A stretch of DNA of 64,000 bases from Trochalopteron elliotii (Eukaryota > Chordata > Aves > Passeriformes > Leiothrichidae): NCBI GenBank assembly GCA_024734555.1, contig JANPWX010019780.1, positions 707,305-771,304 of the forward strand. The letters are read 5' to 3'. The translations under genes and the position numbers were made by a program. Under the pieces are notes generated by a model. The model was given only the letters and a program-made list of their open reading frames with translations. It was not told where the DNA came from and ran no database searches. Below, piece by piece: positions 13,082 through 28,000 of the stretch (positions are counted from its first letter, which is position 1; each line of letters opens with the position of its first letter).

Positions 13082-13584
13082 ATCTTTTTTGCAGTAGTAA
13101 TGGTGCAAATTTAAGAGAAACAAAATTTGTGATTGTTGTTTTTGTTTCTTCTACCATTAAGAAAAAATATTTTGGTCATAACTTGGTATAGTTTGGAAAA
13201 ATGGAATTATTAGGAACACTTTCCTACTAAGAAACACAGCCAACATTTCAAGATTCATATTTGTGGAGTGGTTTTGTAGCTGAAAACAGAAGTTTCTGGG
13301 TGGTGTTTTGTGATTTCCAGATGCATTTGGGCTGAGTTTAATCACTGCATCTGACCTTGGACATATCTGAACCCATAATAAAGACCTATTATGGTTTGAG
13401 TAATATTTTTGACTACAATCCAAGGCTTCAGTTATGCAATTCAGATTTTTTGATCTTGGTTCTTCTGTGATACCCAAGTAAATTTACATCTCTCTGGCTT
13501 TTGTGGCTCCAGCAGGAAAGCTGGGAGAACTCTCTGTTTTGTAAAGACATCATAATGTTTAGGACTGTAGGATCTGAGGACAAA
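13082..13584. other. Non-coding spacer, nothing recognised
   Basis: About 500 bases of AT-rich sequence between two CR1 pieces. A 106-codon minus-strand open frame covers 13157-13477, but it shows no domain, no coding-type composition and no recognisable similarity, so it is treated as chance. Confidence 0.6.
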
Positions 13585-13628
13585 TCAGGCTAACGGGGAC
13601 TTCAGAAGGTCTTCAGTCCAACCCACTG
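13585..13628 (-). mobile_element. Possible antisense CR1 scrap
   Basis: The stretch from 'acttcagaaggtcttcag' to 'tccaaccc' resembles the antisense 3' UTR of CR1 elements, where a GGGACCT...AGGTCATCTAGTCCAACCC-like block is typical. Only about 45 bases can be aligned by eye and no tail is visible, so this is tentative. Confidence 0.45.
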
Positions 13629-16600
13629 GGTTGCATTGCAGCGAAGCCAGAGTTCTGTGGCTGCAAGCGGAGCTCTAGTTGTTCCTGAATGTTCCCCCTC
13701 TGTGTGCATACGGTTGTGTGCATACACTGGGCTGTCCACCTGCAATACCTTTCCTGAGGCCTCTTGTTCCTCTTGCTTTCTCATTCTACTCTATGTTTTC
13801 CAAGCAAATTTTTTCTCAGGAAAAATCTGTGATTTTTCATGTTTCCTGGCCAGACTTTTTCATGTGCCAGTTACTTCTCTTGGCCTAGAACAGTTTTTTA
13901 GGGAGGTTCAGTTTCATTGTCTGCATTGTCAGCATTGTTGTGTTGGCCAGAGCTCAGGGGAAAATATGTTTAACTAGTGGAACTTTCATTTTCTGTCAGT
14001 TACTGGTGTCTCTGGAGCCTCTTCTGCCTGGCCTTGGGCAGTTTGCAGTTTTCTAAGCTCAGCAGTGCAGCTCAGCCATTCATGCTTATTCCTATGATAT
14101 GGCCAACCATGACACAAATTGAGTCAAGTTTTGTAACAATTCTCTTCAGCAGATCAAGAAAAGCAATGAAATTGATATGTTAATATAGTATTTTAGAAGA
14201 GAGCAGTTTATCAGCATCACTGAGTCTTGAGAAAAAATAAACAGGACTGCAGTAGAAGAGGCAGGTAACAGTGAAGTGGCAGAATAAATCACAAACACAT
14301 CTCTCTGCATAAGTGCATCTCTTTTAGAAGAAAGGGATTGTGCTCCATGAATTTCTTTGCGCCAGAGCAGCAGCTGATACCAGACACTTCTGCAGCACCA
14401 GGCACACCTGGCCCCCAGCTCACACCTGATCCTGGGGCTGCACCACTTGTACTTGGCAATTTCCTGCATCACATAGCTATGTTAAATTGTCACTCCTTTC
14501 TGGAAAAACCAGCTGTGTCAATTTCAGCTTCTTTCACAGTACAAGCTAAAAGTACACTAAACCCTAGCATTTGAAGGGACATTGTGCTTGGGGGGAAAAG
14601 TGTTTTCAGATTTCTGAAAGGAAATTTGAATGTAGAGAAATGCACATAAAAACAAAAGTGTCTTTAGTAGGTTTGATTTGCTTTTGTGGTTTGCTAAGGT
14701 GTTTTGTGGTTGGTTTGGAGTCTTTTTTGGGGGGGATATTGCATTTTTTAGTAAAACTACTTAAAGTAGAGCTAATGAAGCTGATTTACAATAGTTATTT
14801 TTAACCCAAAATGTAATCTTCCTTTTTGGGTTTTGTGACTGTCACAAAGGGCAGAAAGAAACACTCTAGTTGATTGCTTTATCTCGGTATGACTAAGAAA
14901 AAACTGTAATATAAACTAGTAAGACTGTGTAGATGTATACATACCAGCAAACACTATATGTTCAAATGAAGGGCTACCTAGGAGAAAAGCTGTTGTGAAT
15001 TTTATTTTGTTATCAGTTATTTCTCTATTTCAGGTGGAAAGACAAATCTTTCCAGGGCAATTGTAACAAAATGGTTTTGAAAATTTTTACTGCTGATCAC
15101 TATTTTCTTTTCTTCATCTTTTATACTGTAAAATATATATAGTTGTCTATATTTGGGATTCTTTCCAAGTGGTCAATTTGAAAATGAAAACTGAAAACCT
15201 CTTCATTTTGTTGGCTCATTCTTTCATTATTATTTTGATAATGTGTTTGTACATTGACAAGATATTAAAGCACACAGAACAGTCTGGAGTCAGAAGCTGA
15301 ATACAGTAGAATCAGGGCAGAGAGAATTTATGTCCCATAGAGAAAATGAACATTCTCACTGCTCTCATCCACACAAAAAAATGCATCTCCCTTTAGTATA
15401 ATGAAGATGCCTCCTCAGGTCTGGTTCAGGTCTCATGGTGACAGATGAAACAAAAACAGACAGAAGCTGTTATACTATTTCCCCACACTGCTCTGTACCT
15501 GCTTCGCTCACCATAGAGATTGCAAGTCTCTAATTAATTTGTGTTCTCAGTGACATGACATAAACTGTAGAAATCTGTCTCGCTAACCAGAAATACTCTT
15601 ACAACTGCAAGACCATTATCCTGCAAGAATTTAATACAAAAGAGTATTATTTTGGTGTGCTTTTAGATTCTGTTGGTGATAAGCTAGTGTATACCTTTAG
15701 TACCATGACAGTCACTATAAATTGCATCAACCTAGTTTCCTTTGATCATGTGTTGGAAAAATACTGAATTAAATGAAGATCAGCCACTCTCAGCATTTCC
15801 AGAGATTTAATTTTAATTTGCCTGTGACTGAATTAATGCTGCCATTTAAAGTTTTCATTCCTCTTTGTTTTTCTTCTTCTACTTTTTTTTTACCATGTTG
15901 TACCTTATTTGGTAAAAGAGCCATATGACATACTGAAGAGTGAAATTTAATGTATTGTGAATGACCACAGTACACATGGAGCTACTTGTACTGCAGATAT
16001 CAGTTAAAAGTTATGCTCACAGCCTTTAGTTAGCAATGCAGAGACTGTAGCTATGTTAAGAGCTGTACAGTCCTGTTAAAATCCATGTCATCCAAACTAC
16101 CTGCTTTCTATTATTTTCAAACAAATAAACATGAACTAGTGCACGGTATTTCTGATGGATTCTCTTTGATGGCAAAGGGCATCCAATCCTCATTCCAGTG
16201 ACTTCAAAAAGAGTTTTGTCACTTATTGATAATTCAGTCACACTGTGATAATTTATTCCTAGAAAGAAGCTTTGTGGATAGCCAGTGGGGTGCGAATTTT
16301 TGCCTTCTTAGAGCATATTTTAGTTTGTCAGGGTAGTGATTTTTCTCCTTGGCTCCTGCTACGAGGTAATAAGATACCTGGTCTGCTATTCAGTCATTTT
16401 ACATCTAAGAATACTTGTCTCTTCAAAAATCTTTTCTGTTTTTCTGGACAGCATAAACATGGCCTTTGGCTCTGTCAACAAATGAAAATAAGTGTCTTGA
16501 GCTCTGTTTTACAGATATTTTTCATACTTTTATTCTAGCCCTGTGTTTTCAATTTTCTCAGAGGTGTATCAAACTTCCGCACTTTGCAGCCTGCATAATT

Positions 16601-18718
16601 GAGAAAAGCCAGTCTTTCTAAATTATGAATAAGAGGGTGACAACAAATCTTAGAAAGATCCTAAGGTTTTATTGCTACACGTGTAATAGAAGAAATTAAC
16701 AGAAAAGACCACCAGGCAGAAAGAAACATATAGAAGTTTGTGCAGTATTTCTAGTAAAACATAGAAGGACAAGGTGCAGAATTTAGCTTTGACCCCCCCA
16801 GAGATGATTCTGGTTTCCTTTTCCATGTATACAATGGGTCATTAGATGCCAAAATTGAGCCTATGTTTCACAGTAGATTTTTCATGATATTTACTTTGTG
16901 GAAAGTTGAAAGCTGGTGATTGCTAAATTAAATTAGCAAGAATGATCACATATAGGGCTAGAAAGGAAGTGGTCTGAAAATCATGAACATATTTTTATTA
17001 CTACTGTGCTATTTCTATTCTCATTCTGGATATGCAACTTTTTTCTCCTTTACAACTGATAGAACAGTGCATCACTGCTGATAAGAAAGGCTTCCCTTTA
17101 TCAGTACTGTGTCCTTAGAGACTTTTTTGTCTTTCAGCTTCCAAAATAAATTTTTTTAGCTTTTATCCCCTTCTAGGATATCCATTGTTTCATATCTCTG
17201 TTCCCAGCACAGCATGCAGTCTAATTAACAAGCAATCATTAATTGTAATTCTTTTGTCATCTTAAAAAAAATCCCAAAAAACCAAAAAGACACATAAAAA
17301 CCCAAACAAAAGGTGTGTACAAAAAATCTCCAAACCCTAACCATCACCAGCAAAGAAACCAACTTAACACTCAGCGTAAGAATTATCAAAATGTTTTTGT
17401 AGATTTCCCAGAATTGTTAGACCTCAGTTATTTGTCATGTGATCAAAACTTCTTGGACATTCCATTTCCTTCTTCAATACTCATTTGCTTTCCCTTTACT
17501 TTTGCATTTATGTTTTGGAAAGATGGGAAATACAACCCAAGGGACACCTAGACTAGTTACCGGGCAGAGATGATGGAAAATTTTATTTTTGACAAAGAAC
17601 AAATTTTTTATGACTAAGGTGAATATTTTTTATGAATTAATAAAAACGAAATGATATGAAATAGAAGGGTAGTCAGTTTTAAAAGGTGAAGTAACGGACC
17701 CAGTATGAAAGGGAAAAACTCCTTTTTTGTGTGTGCTTTATCCACAGCAACTTAATATGGTAGATAACTGTGACAGGATATGCGAAATAGAGACTCTCTG
17801 ACTAGTGTTTTCAAATCTACGCAATGACTTGAACGTGCAATTCTCATTAGAATTTGATTGGAGTTTTGCTTCAGATGCCATTTTTATTTTTCCCTACTGA
17901 TATTGGAAGAAGGACTGTATAAAAAATAAAAATCTTTGTTGCATTAACTTTTCACCCTGCCTCACCTCTTTAATAAAGGTGTATCTGTAGGCTCTCCAAG
18001 AAAACCTGTACAGTTTTAAAGGTTTATTTAATTCCTGCTAAGCAGATGACCCAAGGCTGTACAAAAGATTGTGAATACTGCTGCAAGAAGGCAGACATGC
18101 ACTTTTACACAGCCCTACCCTGTAGGTAGGCATTGATTCATGAGATGTATGCTTCAATTCTTTAGTGGCCTGGACTTGCTTTCCACATTGTGGTTCCTTT
18201 TATTTGGAGTATTTGCCTCCCCAATTTTATAAGTGAGAAAAGACCTAATCATTTTCTGTGCAGCCTCTCATGACAAATGGGCTAGTCAAGGCTTTTCCTC
18301 TTGAGCTATCTTTGGGAGTGCTGGCCAAGGAGCTTTCCTGGGATTTTCTTCAACTTTGTCTCTGACCATATCTCATGTTTGGGTTTTTTTTGGTTTTTGT
18401 GTTTTTTTTAATTAGGAAATCAGCAAATCAGCCTCCTACTCTGTGCCCTGTGATTCTGCCTTCCTGTGAGATACAGAATCCCTGTGCCACACCTGTTGCA
18501 CATCCAGGTTTGCCAGCACTGATGTGGCCCACTGTCAGATCCCCTGTTCCCTGAGAGTACCTTCCCCTGGCAAAATAACAGCAGTAGTCACTGACTCTGC
18601 CTGTTGTCAGATTTCAAAGCAAACACATGAGATGTGGCCAGCGGGGATGGGTTGTTTCTGGGATGATGCTTTGTTAGAAGAACCTCCAAAGTTTCCTCTC
18701 AGTTATCTATCACCCAGT

Positions 18719-18762
18719 TGTTTTTGGTTTGTTTTTGTTTTTTTGTTTTTTTGTTTTTTTAA
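18719..18762 (+). repeat. T/G-rich low-complexity tract
   Basis: Runs of T interrupted by single or double G give a simple-sequence tract on the plus strand. It could be a decayed poly(T), that is, the tail of an old minus-strand retroposed copy, but no parent sequence is recognisable beside it. Confidence 0.75.
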
Positions 18763-19429
18763 TCCCTGACAGAGGTAGCAACTACTGTGTTAGAATAGTA
18801 GTATTAGCACACCCCCAAGTATTATTTTGCCAGTATGTAATATCTCTGCAGATATGAGTGGCTACTACACATAATTCAAATGTATCTGCGGACGCTTTAC
18901 TTGCTTCAGTATAGTGCTATGCTGCAAGTTTGGATTCGGGTCACAATTTCTTGAATTTAAACAGCCTAAAACCTCATTTCTTCCTGAAGATATTCCTTAT
19001 TCTACTTGGAGAAACATGAAAACAGCTTTTTAGTATGCAAGTGTATGTGTGGACTGTTTGTGTCCATGATAGAGATATTGGCCACAAACACTTAGTGGAG
19101 AGGAATTTAATCGTAGAGATAATCTCAGAACTACTAAAAATGTTGAATCTTGGACCCAATGCAGGTTGAAGTCCAGTGAACACCATTGTTCATGGTAGTG
19201 TGTGAAGTGAGGGTAATATGCATACAGAGGCTAACTGTTCTGCTAATATTCAGCACTTACAATGAATCACAGTGGTGTGGAATATAATTTTCAGATTTTA
19301 AGTCTTAGAATGATAATAAAAATTTGAGATTAAAAATTATATTACTATGTCTCATATGGCAAAAGCACAATGAATATCTTTATATAAATATTTGTATGGT
19401 TATAATTAAAAGCCATATTTTCAGTAAAG

Positions 19430-19462
19430 TTTCTGTAAACCTTCTGTAAAGCTTCTGTAAAG
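19430..19462 (+). repeat. Three-copy 11-bp tandem repeat
   Basis: Three near-identical units of the form CTTCTGTAAAG lie head to tail; the first is slightly diverged (GTTTCTGTAAAC). This is a minor local duplication. Confidence 0.75.
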
Positions 19463-22025
19463 CTCCAACTTTTTAAACATAATTTTCTTTTCAGCAATCT
19501 GATTCCATCACACCAGACTAGCCTATACAGAATGTTAAAATTAGGAATATGCTGCTGTCAAAGTTGTCCATAATTATCTTGAAATGCTGAAAGGTGTATA
19601 ACAGAGTGCATTTGGCTCAACTGGAGTTACTTTCTATTCTCTCATGCTTCACCTCAGCATATTCCTACTCAACAGGATGTCTAAATTCATCAGGAAAACA
19701 AAACAAGTTAGTGACACTTATAATCTCTTTTCCTGAAAAGCAAACAACCCCCTGCTTTCTCAAAAGGTGATTAATGGAATTTCCTGTAGAAATACTCATC
19801 AGCCAGTCCTTTCTCTCTCTCGTGCCTTCTATGGCAGGATTTAGTCTTATACACTTTTTGCTGAGAACCCTAAAGGGCTATATGCTGCTCATCTTACTGC
19901 CAAACTTCTTTTGCCAAAAATTTCTCAGAATTTCATGCTACGTGAAATGCACTAAAAATGCTGGAACTACCTTTGTAGGATTCCTACTCTATCACACAGA
20001 AGTCTCTAGCATGTTGACTTCTGATATGCTTAGTCCAATCTAATTAGCAGTACCACCTTCAACATAAAAATACTTATAGAAACTGGAAATTATTAGAGCA
20101 GAGTGGTAGTTGAAAATAGCTTTTTGCTAGACCTCTCTATATATACCCTCTTTAAATACAGTTTCTGTGCCTTTATTAAAATGAGACAGATCTTGAAACA
20201 AAAATAGAATGAATTCTGTTTATGTCCAGGGGACATTTAGCGTCACCTGTAAAATATGCATGAAATATGCTTGATAAGGCTGTTCACTTTGATAGGAAAT
20301 TAATATTAATTAAATAAAACATTAATATAGTTATACCTAGAAGACTTGAAACATTGATAAGTCAGACTATTTACAGCCTGTGCTATAGGAATTGGTATCT
20401 GCTGTGTCTTTTTTTGCCCTATTTCATCTAATTAATAATATATCAGAACTCTAATGGCATTCTAAAAGTGCTACATTAACTATGTGCTTTAAGAGCCATT
20501 TCCTGCTAGACTTGAATCAAATCACATCATCTCCAGGAAGATTTGAGTGCTCTTGGTGTCTCACCATTTCTGCAATATCTACCTTGCTATTTCCTTTATT
20601 ATATAGGCATGAAGACCAACAAAGGCACTTTTTATGATTCTTTGTCCTGTTTAGACCTGTGTTACCTTGGCCAAAGACAAAACCTACCAGCAGTTGTTCA
20701 CATCACACAGAAATGAAGATGCAAAGCCAAAGATTCCCACTCTGCTCTCTTCCAAGCAGAGTCAGGCATGGGAAAAGTAATGTGGTCTGTGCTAATGAAT
20801 GCAGAGGATAACCTGAGCACTGATGTACCCTGAGCAAATGAAATTAGGAGCTAAAATAATTGCCACTATAGTGGGTAGCTGAGCAGATCTCTTATTACAC
20901 ATAAAATATGCAAAGACTTCTAGAAACAAGATTTCATTTATAGTGCAGCTTCTGAGGAGATTTCTCAAATGATCCACTGAAGACATCACTTTGTTTTCTT
21001 TGGTTTCGGTGACTTCTCCCTGCCCCACAAGAGTGTGGCTGGTGTAGCTGAGTCACTCCCTCTCTGACACCTGTGCAGTGCTCAAGAAGCTTGAAGGTAA
21101 CAGCCCCACCCTAATAAGTGAGTGTGTTACTATCCTTTTTCTGCTCTCAGTGTTTTGTGTTGAGTAGAGCTGCAAAAGGGCAGGTTGGATTTCCAAAGGC
21201 AGGTCTGCTGTGCAAATTAAATATGCTGTTGACTTGTTGGTCTGTCTGGCACTGGACTCAGTAGACATTCACTTCACCTGCAGCAGGAAGAAATGCTGTG
21301 TTGGTGATGGAATTCTCTCCCTCCAGTCCTGGATAAAATTATTACTTGGAAGCAAACTGCATTTCTCCTTTCAGACTTCAGGCTCCCCTTAAGGGACCCA
21401 AATTGAGTGATAGAGAAGTAAATACCACTGAAGATGGCTGAGACATCCTCATTTATCTACCTAAACACTGAAGTGGATTCAGGGTGGCCTGGAATCTCAG
21501 GGGGAAAATATGTTTTTCTGGGTTATTTCTGTTAAAACTAGGTTTTCCAATCTTTGAAGTTACCTGTTTTGGTTGGAAGTAGGCATATCTACATCTACCA
21601 TAGATGGTTCTTGGGTTTTTTCATAGCATGAAATGAAGCAATACAAATACCCCAGTATTTCAGCAGCTGCAGACCAAAGATAAAGCCATTAACCAGTACA
21701 ACACCTAATGATTTTTGGTCTTTTTCAGCTGATGAGCTGCACAAAAAAATAGTTAGTCTCTATTTGCTTTTTTTTCTCTGCAATCTGCTCAAGGGCTTTA
21801 AGGATGACCTAGTAGTTCCAGTAAAAGGATAATTTTTTAATGTCTACTTTTGCATTTATAATGCTACAAGTTGTTTTTTGCTGTGCTGCAAGACTCTTAC
21901 TTCATATTTTAAATCATGAAGCATGTAAATATCAAAAAAATTGCTATTTGCAGTGGCAGATTATTGCAATGGGGTTTTTATGAAGATGTGGTTTCAATCA
22001 GAGTTTGTTTGGTTTTGTGTGGGGA

Positions 22026-22041
22026 TTTTTTTTTTTTTTTT
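22026..22041 (+). repeat. T16 homopolymer
   Basis: An uninterrupted run of 16 T on the plus strand, with no recognisable retroposed sequence attached. Confidence 0.9.
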
Positions 22042-24982
22042 GGGATTGATAATAGCATACCCAATGAGATCTTATTATTTTCTTTAAAGGCGTCAACTGT
22101 AAGTAGGGTGGGGTTTTTTGTGACAGGGTCTGGCTCTTCATTTCTTCTTTACATTTTATGATGTTTGTAGAGAGTGAATTATGTACCCCATATTCTCAGA
22201 ATCCACTTGATTACTGATAATTGTTTAAGAAAACAGACATTTTTTTGTGCTGTTATGAATTCTGTCACACCACTGGAAGCCTAACGGAATAATAATGACA
22301 CCTTTAACACAAAACCCCTGAAGAAGGGATTAATATGAGATGTGCTACTCATCAAGATTCTGTGGAGTCATCTGAAGTTCAAGATAAATCTACAATACCT
22401 TTCAATTGCACCAAAATTTCAGCTTTGGATTTATTTATACCTAATTAGAGGTGTTTAGATCTGTATAAATGTATATTCACAATAAAGAAGTCAAAGTATA
22501 CAAGCTGATTATCAGCACATAATTGCAAGTATAATGACAGCTGAGCAATTTTAATTTGGTCCTGTTTCTGTTTTACATAAAGATACTGTGAATTCTTTAA
22601 TCATAGTTTTGCAAAGGCCATTTCAATCCACAAGGACTGAGAAATGGCTCTTCTGTCCATAATCAGACCAAACTCCAGTCTTATTTTCCTGGTTCAGCTT
22701 CTTCCTCTTTCCTGCCAAATTTGGTTTCCCAGCCATTTATCCTGATTTGGTTTTTTAGCACTTTAGCACAAGTCCAGGTATGATCTTCTGTTCCTTGCTT
22801 AGAGGAGTTGAGGCCCACATGTTGTCAGGGTAGTCATTCCAGGCAGTAATAATTCCCCTGCCCTTATCTCAGGATTGGATGTGGGTCCATTGTGACTCTG
22901 CAAACATAGAACTGGGATCATGAAGAAGGTGTAAAGATTGGGGCACTTGTGAAGTAAACAGCTACACCCACTGTTGTACGTATCTGGGCTGAGCAAGTGG
23001 GAACTGCTAATTTTTCAGAGGTATAGTGGCAATAAAGGGCATATTCTTGTCAAAAAATTTAAGCCCCTGGCAAAATGGTGCATCTTTTCTTCAAAGCATG
23101 AGAAGATAATACTCTCTGTTCAAAGATGAGTCATAGAGAGACTTTTGTTTTTTTTTTAATTGGAGGAAACACTTACTTTTTTCCTTTTTTTTCTTTCTCA
23201 GAAGCATATGAAACATTTAAACTTTCAAAATCATTCAGCCTTAAGGAAATCCCCAGCATGGAAGACTAGGAAGACTACAGGCCAAGACATAATAGAAAGC
23301 AATCTTAAAATGAGAATTTTGGGATCAAGTGTGTTGTGACCAATACATCAATTTATTATGTGAATTTCATATACTCATCTGGTTAAAGGAAGTGTGGATG
23401 TATACATATATGCATACGTATTTGTTCAAGACAAGAAATTCATATTGCAAACAGTGATTTTTAGGTCTTTAAGAAAATATAGCCCATGGATTCATATTTC
23501 TGTAAGGAAACTTACAGAGATGAAGTAGGAATCAAAGTTTGAGTGTCTAGCCAAACAAGAAACACAAGAAAAATAGTTCTAGAGGCCTCCTAATTTGTCA
23601 GTATGGATCATCCTAAAACATATTCTCATTTATGTGTTACCTATGAAAAGGAAAACTGTGGGGACAGAAAATAGTGTTACAATTCTTCTTGAAAAGAATG
23701 ACATTTTTCTAACAACCTCCCCTTGCTGTTAATTGCTATTACCACTTTTCCCTAAATGATTCTCACTGACAACCCATATACATTATCTGAAGATAATTTA
23801 AAATCTGTGATTGTTGAAAATTTAAAAAATAAAAAAAAAAGTTTGTCAGTACTAGAAGAGTTGGCTGGAAGCCTGCCAGAGAAAAACTAGAGCGGGGCAG
23901 TAAGAAGCAGTTTTATGGCTCTGAAGTACACCAACTGGACATCCTGTAGACTTTCTCTGCACACAGTCATTTTCTTTTCTTAATTGCCCAATCAGGAATC
24001 AACTCTCTACAGGAAGCTTAAGTCACATTTTCCAAATTCATCATCTCCCACAGTGCATTCTTAAACTCTAACAAGTCAACCCCATAAAAATCCCACCCTG
24101 TCATATTTCAAAGTATAGAACCTTACTGGCACTTCATACCTGGAACTGAGGGGTTGTCCTTTCTATTTTGCTATTTCCATACTAGGGAGGTGAGGGGGGG
24201 CTTCTTTTCCTTTTGACATACACCTCTTGGTTTTGCTCAATGTAAAATTGAACATTGCAGAACACAGTAGGAATTGGTCATTGCATATAATATCTTGAAG
24301 AAGATCTATCCTAAAGAAGATATGGGTTACGTAAGTAAGAGTCTCACAATTTGAGCTACACTGTCCAGCCAAATGAATTGCTAATGCAACAGGAATTTCT
24401 GTGTAGAGTCTGTGGTCTCTTTGTACCAGACAGCCATAAAAGAACTATCCGCGCCTTTACAGGCATGAAGGTAGTATCTCCTGCTCAGTTACTTGTGGGC
24501 AGGAATACAAGATAAATAAAAGGTGAGAAAATATGCCATTCAGGTTTACTGGAAAGGGTAAAGGATGAACAAGGCAGCAGAAAACTTGCTGCACTTCCAG
24601 TGTTATGACACTTTGCCCGATGATTTGTATGATGATTTAGGATGACCACATTAGAATTGCTCCTACTAAATACGTAAACATGATGTCACTTTGTTTCAGA
24701 GAAATACAAGTAGGATGTTAATAGGATCTCGAAGATGCACCAAACTCTTGATAGTCTAGAAGGGGAGAGAAAATTTGGAGGAAAATGGATGAAATCTGAC
24801 ATTCAGTTTCTGCACCTCTGTCTTATGAGAAATCAGACCATAGCTCCACCTCAGGTTTTGGGTTGACCAAGGCATGGCTGAGCCTGAGGTGGGTTTTTTG
24901 TTATCTCTTCCTTATTCCCAGCTTAGGATGGACCTCTTCGGCTTTTCAGCTCTGTTTGTGCTCTTGAAGGCTTGAAACTTAT

Positions 24983-25037
24983 AGGATATATCCTTATATA
25001 TTTGAACATTATAGTATATCCTACAAGGATATACTAT
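24983..25037. repeat. Palindrome and hairpin pair
   Basis: AGGATATATCCT (24983-24994) is a perfect 12-base palindrome. Seventeen bases on, ATAGTATATCCT (25011-25022) and AGGATATACTAT (25026-25037) form a perfect 12-bp stem with a three-base loop. Both structures use the same AGGATATA core, which suggests a local inverted duplication. Confidence 0.8.
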
Positions 25038-28000
25038 TTTTCTGTCTCAGGTATAGCTGCAGGAAAGAGTATTCTTTCCTTTCCCTGTTGTGACATTTCA
25101 GAAGTTCCTTGCTTGATATCCTCTCAACAATACAGGTGATTCCTGTAGCACTCTGAGTGGATGAGGTAAGAAACCCTTTTTGGAGAGGGCTCATATCAGG
25201 TGGGAGGTAATATGTTCGCTGAGGAGATATGTGGTGGTGAGATTTCATCCTTTGTCTTCTGTGTTACAAACGACCATTTCTGATCCTGTTTGCTGTGCAC
25301 AGCACTGATTTCTTAGAGGAAAGTTTTGCCAAAATTAGGCTCTTTGTCATGCTCATTTTTCCACCATGCTCAAGGTCAGCATGGGGGAAATTGTCTTGGT
25401 GACAGGACCTGTAATGCAAAGTGGATAGCTTATTCAACTGATATGGTTTCTCATACTTCATAGATATCAGCAAGATCACTATGTTTCCTGTTTCTCAGAT
25501 CATCATGGTTTTGAAACTTCTCTCCAAGACAATTCTTTGAAGTCAGTCTGTGAAGGCTCAGCTGGGGCTGGTGAAAGGTGAACTACCCTGACTGGGCATT
25601 AGGCACTTAGGGTGACTGACCACCCAGCCTTTGGGTAAAGCAATTACTCTTTGGTTGCATTACAGAGAAGAAGTGGTGCTTCAGAGTGATGGTGTTTGAC
25701 GAAAATAAGAAAAATCAGCACCCAAAACAAGACAAGGGTGGCAGTGTGGAACAGAACACAGTAAGAATCTGTAGGCCTGGAAAAGAATGTGTGTATTTAG
25801 CAGGGACTGAATAAAGTAAGAAACGTAAAATCAAATGTTTGTAATATGAGAACTCCAGGGGGCCTGGTTCTCTGAAAAGAATATAATGATAACTACTTGT
25901 CAAAAGACATAAGAAACATTTTGTTTTAAATTAAGTGCTGTGTATTTTATTTTTGACAAATATTAATTCTTACAAAATTTTGCTTTTTGTGAAAATAATT
26001 TTTTCAACTTGTCTATAATTCTTTTTTTTTTAACTCTGAAAAAAAACCAACAGGGAAATATTTGTTTAAATCATCATGAGGTATGAAAACTTTTGGTCTG
26101 TAACAATACAGTAAAAAGGAAGCTATCAAAAAAAAAGACACAAACTTTAAAGACCATGACATAGAGCTAATGATTATCAATGGTGATGCTCTGCTTTGAA
26201 TTCAACATGGGCTTTATCTTTCCAGGAACAAGCAGTCTTTGCTGCATTGAAATCTATAAGTCAATCTCTATCTTTTTCAGGTTTTTATTTCCTAGCAACT
26301 CTTCCTAGATCTGAATAAAGTCTCTGATGAGTTGAGCTCACACGAGAGATAAAATTTTGTATACTGTGACACTAATAACTGTGATTTTTGTGAGCTTTTT
26401 TCTTAGTGAGGAAATGTGCCTGTTATGGGATGTTGCACAAACACTGCCTAAATACAGGAAATGTTCTAGCCAACAGAAAGCAAGATTTTTGTTACAAAAA
26501 TTAAAAGTGTCAAAAGTGTCAAATGCAGTGAGTGACTCTGCCTAAGTGTTGCCTTTTCCAGGCTAGAAATGAAACTCAATATGATTTTAGTATAGGAGGT
26601 AATAATTAAGCAGATCTTTGTTTGGAGGTCTCCAGGGGCTGTCATAGAGAATGACTACAAAGACCCCCCCACATGAGGTGAATACAGTTCTTGAATAAGT
26701 TTGGCAAATCAGCATAACTGACAGAAAAAGCCCCAGTTAGGAGGACAAGTTGTGATGTGATTGCCCCCACGTCAAGCTCCTTCTCTGGAGCTCCCCCTCA
26801 GCATCAGCTGTGCTTTGTAATGAAAATGTATCTTGAGGAAATGTTCTTCAACCTTTTGGTAGCCAGGAAGAACCAAGATAGCACTGGGGCCTTTTACTCT
26901 TGGGGCTTGGAGCTCTGAAATTTGTTTTGTCTTTCTGCTTAGAGAAAGGGTATAGAAAAGTACTGGGAAAACTAGGTAGAATACAATAATAGGCTACAGA
27001 GCTACAAATATATCTGCAAACAATACAGAGAACATATAAAAGAAAAAAGGCAAAAAACTGAGACAGCATCATAAGAAAAGAGAAGAAACAGAACAATTTT
27101 GACCCACCACACTCAGTGGCCAGGGAGGTGATAAAGTTACTTGAAGGAGTATAGAACCATCAGTGTAAAGACTCTTCCTTTTCTCAAGGAATGTTCCCTG
27201 TTATTGGGTCCATGGCTTGCTTTGTTTTAATAGAACAAAGATAGGCATTAAAGAACATTTCAAAATTATTTCCAAATCAAATTTACAGTGATTAGAGGGG
27301 AGCCATGATTCTTGGTTCTACTCCATCTTCATCATCATGTCTGTCTTTGCAGGGAGTGAAGTTGTCCATGAAGCTGATGGTGAGCTAAGACCACATTGAT
27401 TTTTGCACTGTATTTTGACTGAACTTGAGACAAGCAAACATGAGCATGTGAGACTGAGAAAAACTTCCCGGGAGGGATGGAGGTCCATGATATTCCAATC
27501 GCTATTGTTGGTCCTATCTAATATGCAATGTTAAGAGAAAGCAGTCATTTGTTACAGCCAGGGCTCTGCTATGTGTGTTTTTTTGTGAATATGTGGGTTT
27601 GTATAATCAGAACTAAATGATATTAAGTGAAGTTTTCTTGCCCTCCCAAGGACTGTGTATTAAATGCTTCCAGACAGCTCAGCACTGGAGATAAAAAAAA
27701 GTGTAACCATAGTGATGGAATGGAAATTATTTCTTTGTTCTTAGGCTGCAGTGTCCTAAAGACACTGCCATTTTCAAGGTCAAATATATATTAGAAAGAG
27801 ATAAAAATTGAAGAAAAATATGCTGGCTTAGCTGCAAAAGCTAATTTATTTTATGCATTATAAATTGTGTTAAAAATTACTAAAATAAGATTTCTCAGAA
27901 AGAACGAAATGTGTGGTTTCACAAAAGTAATTTCCAAATATGAACATGGTTACAGAATTTAGCTTTAAAAGCTTTTCAGGCCATCAGAGAAAACAGGGAA

